Made by a program: the position numbers and the translations under genes | Assembly (NCBI GenBank): GCA_019925795.1 | Contig: CM034310.1 | Coordinates: 20,232,764 to 20,296,763 of the forward strand | DNA from: Dendrobium chrysotoxum | Lineage: Eukaryota; Streptophyta; Magnoliopsida; Asparagales; Orchidaceae | Length of the DNA stretch: 64,000 bases | Direction of reading: 5' to 3' | Notes under the pieces: model-generated | What the model was told of the DNA's origin: nothing | Database searches by the model: none | What the model saw: only the letters and a program-made list of their open reading frames with translations | In this document: one piece after another, positions 36,901 through 44,411 of the stretch | Numbering within the stretch: the first letter of the stretch is position 1 | Layout: every line of letters begins with the position of its first letter

Positions 36901-39900
36901 GGGAGACAAGGAGAAATAAACCATCTTACTTTATTGTGTATCAATGGCCAATTCAAGCTTTTGATATTGGGAGAGGGTTATAATATGAAAATATGAATTC
37001 ATATAAAATGTGATATTTGCAATGTATTATATCATATCAAATAGGATGATATCCAAAAACTCTTGGGGGTGGTTGTACTCAAGTCGCCAAATACGTTGGG
37101 GGGATATGGGTGCATATCTCTTGTTCATTGGGCAATTTCTCCTCAAGCCGGGGCTAGTGTCCCTCCGACTAGGGGGAGTGACTCTTGCTGGATGCATCTA
37201 GATCCTTTGATGGGTCCACCTAACTCCTCAATTATTCCATATCCGCATATCCCCCCAGGCTCCACCTTTGATACACTTTTTAGGGCGTATCAATCATGTA
37301 TGCACGACTTAAATAGTACTACATCTTAGTTTATAATGCATTATAAATTACTTTATTTAGGGTATTAATCTTGATGCACTATTGCTTTAATGCAATTCAT
37401 GTGACCAATCTTGAGAATAGGGCCTGGTGTAAGAAATTTTGATAATTTGGGTTCTAATTCAGCAAAATTGCATGACATGTTCCTTATTAGCTTGCATTCT
37501 TTCTGCAAAAATAATGCTGCAACATTATTTGATTCCCTAGGTTTCGCCCGCGTATACTTATTGATGTCTCAAGGATTGATCTAACTACCACTGTTCTGGG
37601 TCACAAGATCTCTATGCCCATCATGCTTGCTCCATCTGCTATGCATAAGATGGCTCACCCAGAAGGTAAATGACATAAATTTCTCGTTTTATATATGAGT
37701 GCATGCATTTGCTTGATTTTAACAGTTCATTTCAGGTTTATAGCTACCTTTGTAGTCCCGTAACTATTATTGAAAGTCTAAGAACAAATACTTTTCTAAT
37801 GAGTGTAATATTAAGCCGCTCTAAGCTTTTAATGACTTATAAGTGTGAAGTATGATCGTCATACGGAAAAATAGAGATCTTTCTATTGTTATTATCTTTT
37901 AATGTGAATTTGGCATCATTTCAATAAATTTTAGGAATCTATGGTCTTCAAACATAAATTTACTCAGTTGTCTTGCAGGAGAGAATGCTACAGCTAGAGC
38001 AGCATCAGCAGCTGGCACTATTATGGTTTGGCTCTATTGACTTACTATTTATACTTAAACTGACGTAGTGGATGTTATATTACTCTGGTAGTGGGAACTA
38101 TAGAAATGCCAAGCTTAATATGTCAAGAGCATCTGTAGGCTTTCCACAAACTAAAGTTGCATTCTACGCCGACTTTATTTGGTCTGAGGCTTGAAATCCA
38201 TTATTTTCTAAATTATCAAATCAACCAAATAACCTGTTTGTTTGATTGGTGACCGGAAAATTTTTGAACCAATTCGATGACTAGTTATACTGGGCTTTAG
38301 AAGATGAGGCTGAATATAACATAATTGACGAAGAATTATTAGCTTTTCTAAAAAACTTGGCTACCAGATTAGGTGGCATCATGTACTGATATAACCCTTT
38401 GGAGCGCACATGCCAAACTTTTGTAGTGGCGATTTCAATATTACTCCATATTATAGGTTGGTGGAGTATAATGTAAGTATGCCAGATAAAATAAAATATT
38501 TCTATATTTCCCTTTGCCCTACTTTGTCTTTTTACCAATGTATGGTTGCAAAAGGTTGAACTCTTCATCTATGAGTTATATGCTTAGATCCAGAGCAAGA
38601 GTGGTCGAGTAGTGACCTGATAGTATCCTTGCAATTAACTATAAGCCAACTCTTTTATTAGCTCTCCTCAGCTATTGTTTGCAGTTCTTTTTTTTTTTTT
38701 TGGTGTGAATGACTTTCACTAATGCCAAGATAATTTTTATATCTATTGAAATAATCCTTTCTAACAGTAAACCTGCTTCTAGAAGTAGTTGAAGACCAAA
38801 TTTTGAAGTTACCTTTTGCATTGTGTTTATTATGCATATGTTGAAATTTCCAGACATAATCCTAACTAGCCAGCCATTACATTATAGAGTTATGTTATTA
38901 TCATTTCATTTGCATTACTTATTGCGCATGTGCAGCATGCTTTATTCCTTCACTTTCTCATCACCATACCTTGTCATCTTAGAAAATAACAATGGGTTTT
39001 CTCTTTTTTTTTTAAGACATTATCTACATTTTCTACTTCAAGTTTTGAAGAAGTTTCCTCAACAGGATCAGGAATTCGCTTCTTCCAACTTTATGTAAGC
39101 ATGCTTTTACTAACAAATTGCATCGAAAATATAAATTTATAAACATTAAACTTTCATTTATTCACAACTTGTATTGATTGTTAGGTTTTAAAAGACAGGA
39201 ATGTAGTTGCACAGCTAGTTAGAAGAGCTGAGAGGGCTAATTTCAAGGCATTAGTCCTTACAGTTGATACTCCTGTTCCTGGTCACAGAGAAGCTGATGT
39301 GAAGAACAGGTGCGCCCTTGAAAATTTTGCAACTAAATTACTCAAAAGTTGCTCCTTGAATTGCTTATGTATACGTATTAAGCCGTAATGAGGGGAAAAA
39401 AACTCCTATATGAAAATTTTCAAAACCAAGGACAATAGAGAGCTTCATTTTAAGATGAGGAATTCTCTATTTTTCAATTTTTTATTCCTTAGCAGGAGGA
39501 AAATGTTTTTGTTTTTTAAAAGCGACAAGTTATACACCACGTAGTGGGATAGATGTTATCTTTTTTTTTTTAGGGATAGATGTTTGGTGTTGTTCTTGTT
39601 GTAAAAGTGAAAAGTTATATCCCTGCATTTAAAAATGACAAGTAATAATAAATGAGAGTATAAGGTAGTCATATTTTCTTGAAATTGTTATGTAAAATGT
39701 AATCCCTAGAATAGTAATAATAATAATAATAATTACTAGGACCATATGTGTGTAGATAGGCTACTGGTATAAACTCATTAGAGATGCTAATTTTCTAGGT
39801 CAAGATTTCGTGCATTTAATTTACTTGATGAAGCATATAAATCCAGTGCATTGATTTGGTACGCGAAAAGCATATAAAAAAAAAAGAAAAAAAGACCGTC

Positions 39901-42900
39901 TATTGCATGGCTATTCTCATATTCATGAATCTCATTGGGATGTGGTTTGAAAGAATTGGAAAGAATGTAAAAAAAATCATTCCTTATCCTAGTGAAAAAT
40001 GAGAAATTTACTTGATGAAGCATATAAATCCAGTGCATTGATTTGGTACGCGAAAAGCATATAAAAAAGAAAAGAAAAAAAGACCATCTATTGCATGGCT
40101 ATTCTCATATTCATGAATCTCATTGGGATGTGGTTTGAAAGAATTGGAAAGAATGTAAAAAAAATCATTCCTTATCCTAGTGAAAAATGCGAAATTTTTT
40201 ATTTGATTATTGCTGTAACTAAATTTAATTGCGTTTCCTAAAGAAAAAATAATTTTCACATCAACTAAAAAAAAGGAAAAAGATACTTGTACTCCATTTC
40301 TCCCCAACTAAACAAGTGGTTGAAAACTAATTTCAATTAAATTCCTTTCCCTTTATATTTCCATTTACTTTTCATTTTCTCTCTTTGAATTCATTCAAAT
40401 CAAACATGGTCTATGAGTACGAGGTTTTTAAACAAAAGTTCTGTTTCCTTATTCAATCTCAGTTTTGCCACATTGTCATGTAGGTTTGTTTTGCCTCCAT
40501 CTTTAATCTTCAAGAACTTTGAGGGCTTAGACCTTGGCAAAATGGAGGTGGGATTCTTTATATATGCAAATCAATGGTTTTGTTTATGTCATTTTTTTAT
40601 TCCCTTGCTATTTTGAACAGACTAATGATTCTGGGATTGCTTCTTATTTTGTAAATCAAATTGACCGATCTCTGAGCTGGAAGGTACAATAGATATGATT
40701 TGAATTATTTTCGTTGTACACTTAGTGCAAGAAAATTTTTTTGTGCCGACTTGTTGCAACTTAATGATATTGGTAAGAATGTTCCACAAATACTGTTAAA
40801 AATAGTGCCCATTGTTTTTAAATATAATTTCTTTAAATCTAATTAAAAATTGACAGAAAGAATTGAAAACAAGAACTTGATAGTATAGTGAGAAGCAGCT
40901 TTGTGTGAACATGATAAATAATCTTTACTGATTTTATCTGGAAATTAGCAATTTATTTACTTAGATTAACTTAAAGAGACGTTCGGGGTCATTTTTATTT
41001 TTATTTCTATTTAGCATGAAATTAAATATATTTGATATCTTAAAAATATATTTTTATTTTATTGAATATCAAATGAGTTGATTTAAGCAATGATCATGAC
41101 GGTTGTTGGCATGGCAGCACTGGTGGCTGGTTGTGATATTTGTTTATTTTAAGTGTTTTTTAAAATAATTTAATTTTTTTAAAAAAACAAAAAATAAAAA
41201 TGCATAGCACAATCATGTTTTTTAAAACAAAATATACTAGTAATTCCAAACAACTCCTTAATTTTTTCTCTGATTATCTTTATGTTATTACAAAATTGTT
41301 CCTTGGTTTTTCACAATGAAACCAGGATATCAAGTGGTTGCAGACAATCACTTCCTTGCCGATTCTTGTTAAAGGAGTTCTAACTCAGGAAGATGGTAAG
41401 AATTTCTCTTTCTGATAAATTATTAAAACTTTGTAAGCCAAATGTAACATTCAATCATATCATACAATGTTCTCAAACTCCTAATATATGCAGCAAGGCT
41501 TGCCATCCAAAATGGAGTAGCCAGTATCATCGTATCGAACCATGGTGCTCGTCAGCTTGATTATGTTCCAGCAACTATCACTGCTCTTGAAGAGGTAACC
41601 GTATAAAATTTTTCCAACTTGGGTAGTAACTGTACTTGTATACCTCTCAATTTGTTGTCACTTTACTCACTAATATAACCCTGAAATGTTCTAAATATAA
41701 TTTTAGTACAGCTTTTTTTAAAAAAAAAATCAACCAAGTGTTCTAACAGCATGGATATTGGCTTGGATCTACTTTATTTAAGCATTTATTGCAAAAGCAT
41801 AAAGAAAATGCAAGCTAAAAAACAAAACAAAATTAGGTCGCATTATTTAACTCAAAGAATCAGAGGTGAAGATTGTTTTCATCAATCTCTCTCCGGACCT
41901 TACACTATTCATAGATGGTTAACTTTTTTTTATTTGAAGTCTTCAATAGTCATTGCCATAGATTACAGTAAAGCTTTCCCAATATCACTAAAATTGACGA
42001 GTTACACCCGGCACCAATATTGGTAACTAATATTCAAAATCAAAGAGCATTACTGATGAGATTAGCTCACCATGAACAATCTCTATCCTGTAAAATTCAG
42101 GTTGTCAAGGCTGTAGAAGGCCGAGTTCCTGTATTTTTGGACAGCGGAATTCGTCGTGGAACTGATGTCTTCAAAGCATTAGCTTTGGGAGCCTCTGGTG
42201 TTTTTGTAAGTGGCTACTGCTTTAAACTATAAGGGATGGATTTTTCTCCTCCTACAAAGAGAATCATTATTCCCCGTCATTTAAACTTCTATATTATGAA
42301 CTTAGAAGTATTTGATCAAAGCTCTCTATTCTCTCATAATCATTAAATTGTAGATTTGTCATCCCAAGAACTCCTAAATCATTTATTAAAATTTTCTTTA
42401 TTTTGATCGTATAGGATGATAATTGTGATTTTTGATGTATGGAGTCCTTCAAATGGCATGAAATTAAGTATATAGCTTGTTGCTGATATTTATTTGGTGA
42501 TTTTATTGTTGAAATACATGATTAAACTAGACTTACAAGAGGGCTTTTATATATCATCCATTCAACTTTTTTTTTTTTTTCTTTGCAGGGTTTTGAAATT
42601 AAGTTCTCTCTAATGAAGGATGATAATTGTGATAAAGGGCTAAATTCTAATAAAAATTGATAGAACTTGATCCAGAATTCTTTTTCAACTTAATGTAAAC
42701 TATCAATGATGTGATCTTGTATTTGAAGATCATGTAAAATAGCATACAAAAGATGAACCTTAGGAGATTACCTCAATACTACAACAACAACAACAACATC
42801 ATCATCATCATGTCTTTATCTCACTATGTGAGGTAAGCTAGGAGATTACTTTCATCTCAAATTAAAATGACATTTTGGACTATCCCCAAAAGTCTTTTTG

Positions 42901-43375
42901 TTTTCTTAACAAGATACTCAGTTTTCTATAAATTTCAACCAGCATCAGGGATGAAACCAACCTTTTTTTAAAGGTGGGAAAGATAGGATTGTGCAATGCA
43001 TAATTTTATATATGAAATAGAAAAAAATTTGTTCTTATAATTTTGACAATTGCTTATTGAAGGCGGTCTAAATAAATAAAATATGTATTCTTCTAAGAAA
43101 AAAAAATTTATGGTGGATAATTGTCCACCTCGAGCTCTTCCTGATTCCACTCCTAGCTAATACTGATGTAAATAAATGCATGAGCTCAGGTTGGAAGGCC
43201 TGTGGTGTTCTCATTAGCAGTGGATGGAGAAGCTGGAGTAAGAAAGATGCTGCAGATGCTTAGAGATGAGTTAGAGCTTACCATGGCTCTCAGTGGCTGC
43301 ACATCTCTCAAGGAAATTACCCGCAGTCATGTCGTCACACCGTCCGACATGAACCGTGCCACTTCCAGGTTGTAA
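12906..43375 (+). CDS. GLO: Peroxisomal (S)-2-hydroxy-acid oxidase (glycolate oxidase-like), 11 exons
   Basis: FMN-dependent oxidase of 2-hydroxy acids, producing a 2-oxo acid and H2O2 in peroxisomes; glycolate oxidases act in photorespiration. Exons: 12906-13042, 37541-37665, 37979-38025, 39017-39094, 39185-39309, 40484-40547, 40621-40683, 41326-41395, 41494-41594, 42101-42205, 43190-43375. All introns are GT-AG, phases agree, and the total of 1,101 nt gives 366 aa, the usual family length. It begins MEITNV and ends SRL (PTS1). In spinach numbering, Y24, S106, Y129 and R164 are kept; the counterparts of K230, H254 (catalytic base, in SNHGARQ) and R257 are at 229, 253 and 256 after a one-residue deletion. 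Differences are W108F, L161P, R163H and Y131L, and LDSGIRRGTD in the FMN-phosphate loop where DGG is common. The reading frame is intact, so a divergent functional paralogue is likelier than a pseudogene. Intron 1 (24,498 bp) contains the 21.4-kb retrotransposon in sense orientation. Confidence 0.92.
13043..14686 (+). other. Intron 1 of the oxidase gene, left of the retrotransposon
   Basis: The donor CT|GTAAGC is at 13043. The stretch is AT-rich and without a recognisable gene; the short frames (13759-14052, 14281-14463) show no domain. It ends at the target-site duplication. Confidence 0.8.
14687..14691 (+). repeat. Target-site duplication ATTTC, left copy
   Basis: ATTTC immediately precedes the TG of the 5' LTR and is repeated at 36119-36123 after the CA of the 3' LTR. 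Five-bp duplication is the norm for Ty3/gypsy integrases. Confidence 0.95.
15906..16276 (+). repeat. Five-hairpin array in 5' LTR
   Basis: Stem-loops at 15906-15923, 16020-16037, 16089-16106, 16183-16200 and 16259-16276. Typical unit is CACGCTTTCTTAAGCGTG, preceded by CTATA or CATA and followed by GTGGG. All five stems are perfect. The identical array is in the 3' LTR at 32484-32854. Order and flanks match the older LTR at 5422-5775, where stem sequences differ but pairing is largely kept. Confidence 0.9.
18005..18015 (+). promoter_or_regulatory. CACGTGACGTC site, first of a tandem pair
   Basis: A G-box (CACGTG) overlaps a C-box/CRE-like TGACGTC, the class of site bound by plant bZIP factors. 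It lies in a 67-bp unit (17970-18036) repeated at 18117-18183, 147 bp later. Confidence 0.5.
18152..18162 (+). promoter_or_regulatory. CACGTGACGTC site, second of a tandem pair
   Basis: Same motif and flanks as the copy at 18005. Both are present in the 3' LTR (34583 and 34730). The old LTR keeps one intact at 9828-9838 and a variant (CACATGTGACGTC) at about 9678. Confidence 0.5.
19547..19564 (+). other. Primer binding site for tRNA-Arg
   Basis: TGGCGACTCCGCTGGGGA begins six bases after the 5' LTR. It is complementary to the 3' end (...CCCCAGCGGAGTCG-CCA) expected for plant tRNA-Arg(ACG). A tRNA-Arg primer is characteristic of Ogre/Tat elements. Confidence 0.8.
19873..21954 (+). CDS. gag: Retrotransposon ORF: long basic/acidic N-terminal region plus start of Gag, ends at in-frame TGA
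   Basis: I take the ATG at 19873 (MDLQNTPM), although an in-frame ATG exists at 19825. The first ~600 residues do not resemble Gag. They form a basic region rich in Arg/Lys (about residues 120-400), a very acidic Glu-rich stretch (about 410-460) and a Met/Gln-rich helical, probably coiled-coil, segment (about 520-570). The end (YPAEYDQVPYPKGYSVPKFN, then FDGNKNPRQHLAQFKA) is the beginning of a plant retrotransposon Gag domain. That domain continues in the same frame after the TGA at 21952-21954 (FEWYAELPNDSVKTFAELE at about 21985). Ogre elements carry an extra ORF1 before gag; here a comparable region is fused in frame. No known enzymatic motif is seen in it. Confidence 0.8.
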   Translation: MDLQNTPMTVQLGQGARIQLANAIIETGNAGATIQFGSIDFPAVVERATTIPTNGRNTERPARRPHSAGTTTRRVHMPAQRLAAAENPRGRISVFERLSQPEIPATKRVVARGRISVVTTNTTHLPTGLPVPLKNTSEASSSGGKLTRRQRRKLNAELRAQQQFSTHPSNLSAQELEANIPTRNGFTNLKWVKRNSSTGELKKSFWDRQPEVPPPQKKKEPETLSARVYRVLKTVKERGLKKRRYQRPLMVETRRTPPRERLSLAVKRNERKYTLHGEHRGVTPESRVQGSAAERSRRKGKEIWRPKPCREEDNRRKRTDLGVTSGTASRRSALSYKQRQKWVQKKAHDDAPPNGRHLGESSRGSRRSPTPPKEESNFDRSPRVEEIFLPNQEPEIQWRRRSEIRVLEEGEEDTGEENIEEYMEGNLEENMEEYIEEDLEEVNNTLDMEVVYMVRHINVEEEAYYDDDEDDDRWQPPPRQVYRRRHEAGSTTGRGVHSQEEREEAEDNPFADENVTLAEMQRQMKRQMRAKDREISQLHEKMTEMMTQMTAMMQIMQRNAAVGSMPNPPPDPPNFQVPQVSGVRDTPEGGHEAQNTTCQPTPQNIASTSEPVTAAQLEGIITERIRAIIAIDQAEKLVGKGRPYPAEYDQVPYPKGYSVPKFNTFDGNKNPRQHLAQFKATCGNTGGNDALLF
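21970..27156 (+). CDS. pol: Gag remainder, protease, reverse transcriptase, RNase H and archaeal-type RNase H
   Basis: This continues the preceding frame. Gag core is at residues 1-120. A zinc-knuckle-like segment (CPYHRVMSHPIEDCYVFK) lies at about 262-280. The aspartic protease motif DPGSSINLMS is near residue 691. A long linker of unknown function (about 800-1130) precedes the reverse transcriptase (about 1177-1400), with MPFGLKNAGATYQRAM and the catalytic CYVDDLV at about 1340. Ty3-type RNase H is at about 1480-1610 (ALEESLGALLAQ, SPIEKHCLAL). A second, archaeal-type RNase H is at about 1636-1725 (MYFDGASS, TNNEAEYEALIAGLE, GDSQLVINQV). The frame closes early at 27156 because of an indel near 27131 inside that last domain; the following frame continues it. 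The ATG at 21970 is only the first after the stop, not a real start. Confidence 0.9.
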   Translation: MTAAAFEWYAELPNDSVKTFAELENMFVKRFASATEKITIADLALNKRKKEESVTKYITRWRNLSMKCEQQLEEEHAVQLLMGNIDDKMQPFLCMATITTFQDLLDRVAKFEKLNLSKSENYSDKPKKTKASGARRGEADSIFFSRADKEKQMTYNVDKGKQPMLYQEKPKQVYNPNPQPKLILGGNDKPRNYQGGGERPRQTTGTGDRTFPSLKDKMNKEYSFKRESVAKLFRQALKASLELPECKRPEESKHSGDPNYCPYHRVMSHPIEDCYVFKDWLERKYRRGELTLSDNVLTHPRKESTRVVTTSSVPPIEERRKGKKPIPEEQWETVVSKKTVKMLKQLEEVPCVKWKSPTEPVIDPKALPVAQASASKQFFNQAGPSKSGKKKSSKKKTKLKKPKEKKTATQRVIDSLDEYYQTARRPVKLADFMSELKIDEAEEADEDPLPTEVCRVISATPITLTKEKYVREMIVETCLATSSMDYSSEEDLHFPKTDESDPDIASQIGHVNLGGDSESTNESLDATMADSEENAPSNESDPEEIAQVQLRSGKILPPPPKKGISNKDNGKAIVVNEDIISEDPKKKHTPVKGIDYNILSHLRKIPAQLSIYDALVMSKDLRETLIQALKDPERYEAYFAERNLTEVLQARNEPFITFTEDDMMLGTADHNRPLYVTAESDDLVISRILIDPGSSINLMSLKALSSLCLNVEHLGPDKLMVHGFNEKGQKTLGSFMLPLVFGEFHTEAKFHVIDADTSFKALLGRPWLHEYGIVPSTLHQCMKYLRDGEEFRISGDIQPFAVHEATVYEDAQYFMSKKPRLSNSLKAQASNPKSAKQPEQKGERKQLGRKKATPTLPKEATTATSKERKRVPHLGSDTDEDNVTPAKSQRVCRSMDEWSREVAYSNDDYDYDSIYMNTVQEVFSRRIDSLSISDSVLVVTRIPLQYFKEIIQRDVHKVEELVTLYLPPIRKGIESGNIFYSVGKDEEVNRDWDHVFIDSEELLPTRIPRFNTKGIQRMLRKWINVPTPKRQLRMCLSLWYGRNPRPMRRKEMNAYKGIGFVRRKCIRKETCRGITCREVEPNDESDEEVYEVDDYDDQPLEAKPAPEELEDGGQATTMDELKEVNLGTEDDPRPTFISSLLPEDQVEEIKELLCEFRDCFAWTYAEMPGLSPDVAVHRLAIKPDVAPVKQAPRRMRLEIEEQVIAETKKLIEAGFIREEKYADWIANIVPVKKKNGQIRICIDFRDLNKACPKDDFPLPVSELLVDNTSNYDMFSFMDGSSGYNQIKMAPEDERHTSFRTPIGIFCYTVMPFGLKNAGATYQRAMTRIFDELIHQKVECYVDDLVVKSIDRKEHLNDLRIVFERIRKFDLKMNPLKCAFGVSSGKFLGYVVRHRGIEIDPNKIKAIIEMPPPRSLRQLRSLQGQLAFIRRFISNMSGRCQPFSKLMKKDVRFKWDEECQEAFDSIKRYLLNPPILAAPIPGKPLILYTAALEESLGALLAQHNEEGKENALYYISRRLIGAEIRYSPIEKHCLALIFAVQKLRHYMLSHKITLISRIDPLKFLMTRPALTGRLARWAVLLLQFDIVYMPQKAVKGQALADFLAAHPIPADSPLNDDLPDEQIMQVDEEEKVPFWEMYFDGASSIKSPKPPNLAKAQAGIGLVFIEPEGGIMRFSFSLTEPRTNNEAEYEALIAGLEIAIDIQITDLQIFGDSQLVINQVLGHLQDLQA
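27158..28789 (+). CDS. int: End of archaeal-type RNase H and integrase
   Basis: The frame continues the preceding polyprotein after a frameshift. It opens with the tail of the archaeal RNase H (AHYHRRALELLKQIPNV, GQNAKADCLAKLAKEL). The integrase follows: an HHCC zinc domain at about residues 190-235 (VHEGLCGAHQ ... KKCHECQ) and the catalytic core with D in GTDIIG (~260), D in SDNGTAF (~321) and E in GLAEAFNK (~358). A C-terminal GPFVIEKVYQGGAYQL region follows and there is no chromodomain. Function: inserts the cDNA, producing the 5-bp TSD. Confidence 0.9.
   Translation: MAHYHRRALELLKQIPNVRMTQVPRGQNAKADCLAKLAKELAYEDKRPPIFIAVENRRVLEPATLQFPQAEGIPGSSQQDAAPVDPQPPRQITVKNQPGERPAVKRRRTGRFSESWLDCLDVEVEDDWRQPFVDYFKESKLPTDKSLAAQIRKRVLRYAFVNNTLYRRAFDQMWLRCLGTKEADKVVAEVHEGLCGAHQSGPKMAAKIKRMGYYWPTMVRDCINHAKKCHECQIHGDVIHQPPNPLHPTIASWPFECWGTDIIGPIDPPSSAGHRFILAATDYFSKWAEAAPFREVTSEHVINFFTHNVVYRFGVPRRVISDNGTAFKSTKIYKFVDRHKIDWRYSSIYNPRANGLAEAFNKTLVKLLKKILTKNKREWHTKMAEALWAYRTTYKTPTKATPYSLVFGAEAVLPLEVELPSLRVAIQNELTQEQNARLRIEELDALDEVRLQAQQNLEIYRGRMAKSFDRMVRPRSFQEGELVLVLRRPIIPHRKIGGKFVSNWEGPFVIEKVYQGGAYQLIDLHGQRPMPPINGRHLKKYHA
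28924..28990 (+). other. AT-rich hairpin, copy A
   Basis: The left arm starts at 28924 (one extra T) and the right arm CCCCAAATAAATATTTAAAAT is at 28970-28990. It is preceded by ACAGGGGGC. Confidence 0.85.
29043..29108 (+). other. AT-rich hairpin, copy B with compensatory change
   Basis: The left arm ATTTTAAATATTTATTCGGG and right arm CCTCGAATAAATATTTAAAAT replace a T-A pair of the other copies by C-G, and have one G.T wobble. It is preceded by ACAGGGGAC. Confidence 0.85.
29317..29430 (+). repeat. Direct repeat in 3' internal region, copy 1
   Basis: TGGGTGTAAGAGGTCGGATC ... CGCCATAAGAAAGGCCG ... GAACCCCCA. Copy 2 lies 360 bp downstream with few differences. Confidence 0.85.
29677..29790 (+). 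repeat. Direct repeat in 3' internal region, copy 2
   Basis: Second copy of the unit at 29317. I did not find it in the old element's remnant (1926-3116). Confidence 0.85.
30357..30422 (+). other. AT-rich hairpin, copy C
   Basis: The left arm ATTTTAAATATTTATTTGGG is at 30357-30376 and the right arm at 30402-30422. It is preceded by CTGGGGGC. It is the positional counterpart of the old element's hairpin at 2429. Confidence 0.85.
31258..31269 (+). other. Polypurine tract
   Basis: TTGGGGGGCATT directly precedes the 3' LTR. It is the plus-strand priming site for reverse transcription. Confidence 0.8.
31270..36118 (+). repeat. 3' LTR (4,849 bp)
   Basis: Equal in length to the 5' LTR (offset 16,578). 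I found five differences, all transitions: 16114 T/C, 16286 G/A, 16296 C/T, 17390 G/A and 18810 G/A (5' base/3' base). The hairpin array is at 32484-32854 and the G-box pair at 34583 and 34730. Confidence 0.95.
36119..36123 (+). repeat. Target-site duplication ATTTC, right copy
   Basis: Matches 14687-14691. Confidence 0.95.
36124..37540 (+). other. Intron 1 of the oxidase gene, right of the retrotransposon
   Basis: AT-rich with GA-rich tracts (about 36330-36430 and 36700-36780). A foldback at 37098-37256 has arms GGGGGGATATG/CATATCCCCCC. It ends at the acceptor TTCCCTAG before exon 2. No gene seen. Confidence 0.8.
37098..37256. repeat. Small foldback in intron 1
   Basis: The arms GGGGGGATATG (37098-37108) and CATATCCCCCC (37246-37256) enclose a GC-richer centre. 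It may be a MITE; no TSD was identified. Confidence 0.4.
39818..40196 (+). repeat. 187-bp tandem duplication in intron 5 of the oxidase gene
   Basis: Unit 1 is 39818-40004 and unit 2 starts at 40005. Both begin AATTTACTTGATGAAGCATA and end ...CTTATCCTAGTGAAAAATG. The copies are nearly identical, differing at an A-run and a few bases, so the duplication is fairly recent. Confidence 0.9.
42776..42845 (+). repeat. (CAA)n/(CAT)n tract with LINE-type 3' tail
   Basis: ACAACAACAACAACAACATC is followed by ATCATCATGTCTTTATCTCA and CTATGTGAGGTAAGC. It resembles the common plant tail (CAA)n-GCCTTTATCCCACTAGGTGG. Probably a retroposon 3' end inside intron 10. Confidence 0.5.
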
Positions 43376-44411
43376 CATTTTTTTTTTTAAATACTGTTAC
43401 TTATTGTGTTGTCATGTAAAACATTTGATTGCTTTTTTAAAAAAAAATATTGTGACAGTTAGACGTTGTTGAATGATTTAAATAAACATTATTATGAATT
43501 ATGATTTTGATATCATTATAATATGTTGAGTTAATCTTAATAAGTACATAGCTAAATAAAATTATTTAGGTGAAATTACTAAACTTTGTAAAAGCACATT
43601 TTGATTGAAGTTTTCTAAAAAACATTTTATTAAGGAAATTATTTTTCTGCTTTTTGATAGTTGATTTTTTTTCTTATTGATAGTTATACCAAATTCTTTG
43701 GAATTAATTTTGTTCTTATTATGTGCTACAATATTTGTGACAGTAGAATGAATATTATTTTCATATTGAACGAAAATCTTACATATATGAATAGATTAGT
43801 TGAAGAGAAATGATTTTTTTTTGTTGAGAACTCAAAAAAAAAAAAAAAAAAAAATCATTGAATTTAGCATAGTTAAAAAGATACTATTAGTTTGAGTCAA
43901 ATATTATAACATGTCTTTTATGTAACATATGTAAATTATGGAAGATATATTGCATGGTTGTAATAGTATATTGAGGTATTTAAGTTACATATTGGGACTT
44001 TAATTTTCTATATTCATTGATTTATGATTTTTTTATACTTCGATTTTGTTTGAGGCAGTTTTCTTACTATTTTTCAAAGGGACTTTTTTGTATAAAAATA
44101 TTTTTGATTATATATTTTTATACCAGAAAATTATTTTAGAAAACAGTAAGAAAGCTGACTCAAACGAAAGATTAATTAAATGACTGAATTCCAACTTTAT
44201 TATAAAAATGTCCTTTTTAAGTAGAAAAATGGTGAATATATATTCATAAATGAATGATAAAGAATATAACAAGCATTATATCTTCACTTCTAAATTTACA
44301 AGATCCAAAAATAACTCATTAAAAACATCCAAATGCTCTTATAGAGATGTATCATCTTTATTTTGAAATATGAACATCTATTCTTAGAAATAAAGATAAT
44401 TAATAAGTAAC

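Noticed and set aside
36635..36996. Small frames near 36.6-37.0 kb
   Set aside because: Derive from GA/CT-rich low-complexity tracts in intron 1.
12906..43375. Oxidase gene as a pseudogene because of the huge insertion
   Set aside because: All 11 exons join in phase without stops, splice sites are canonical, catalytic residues and SRL terminus are kept.
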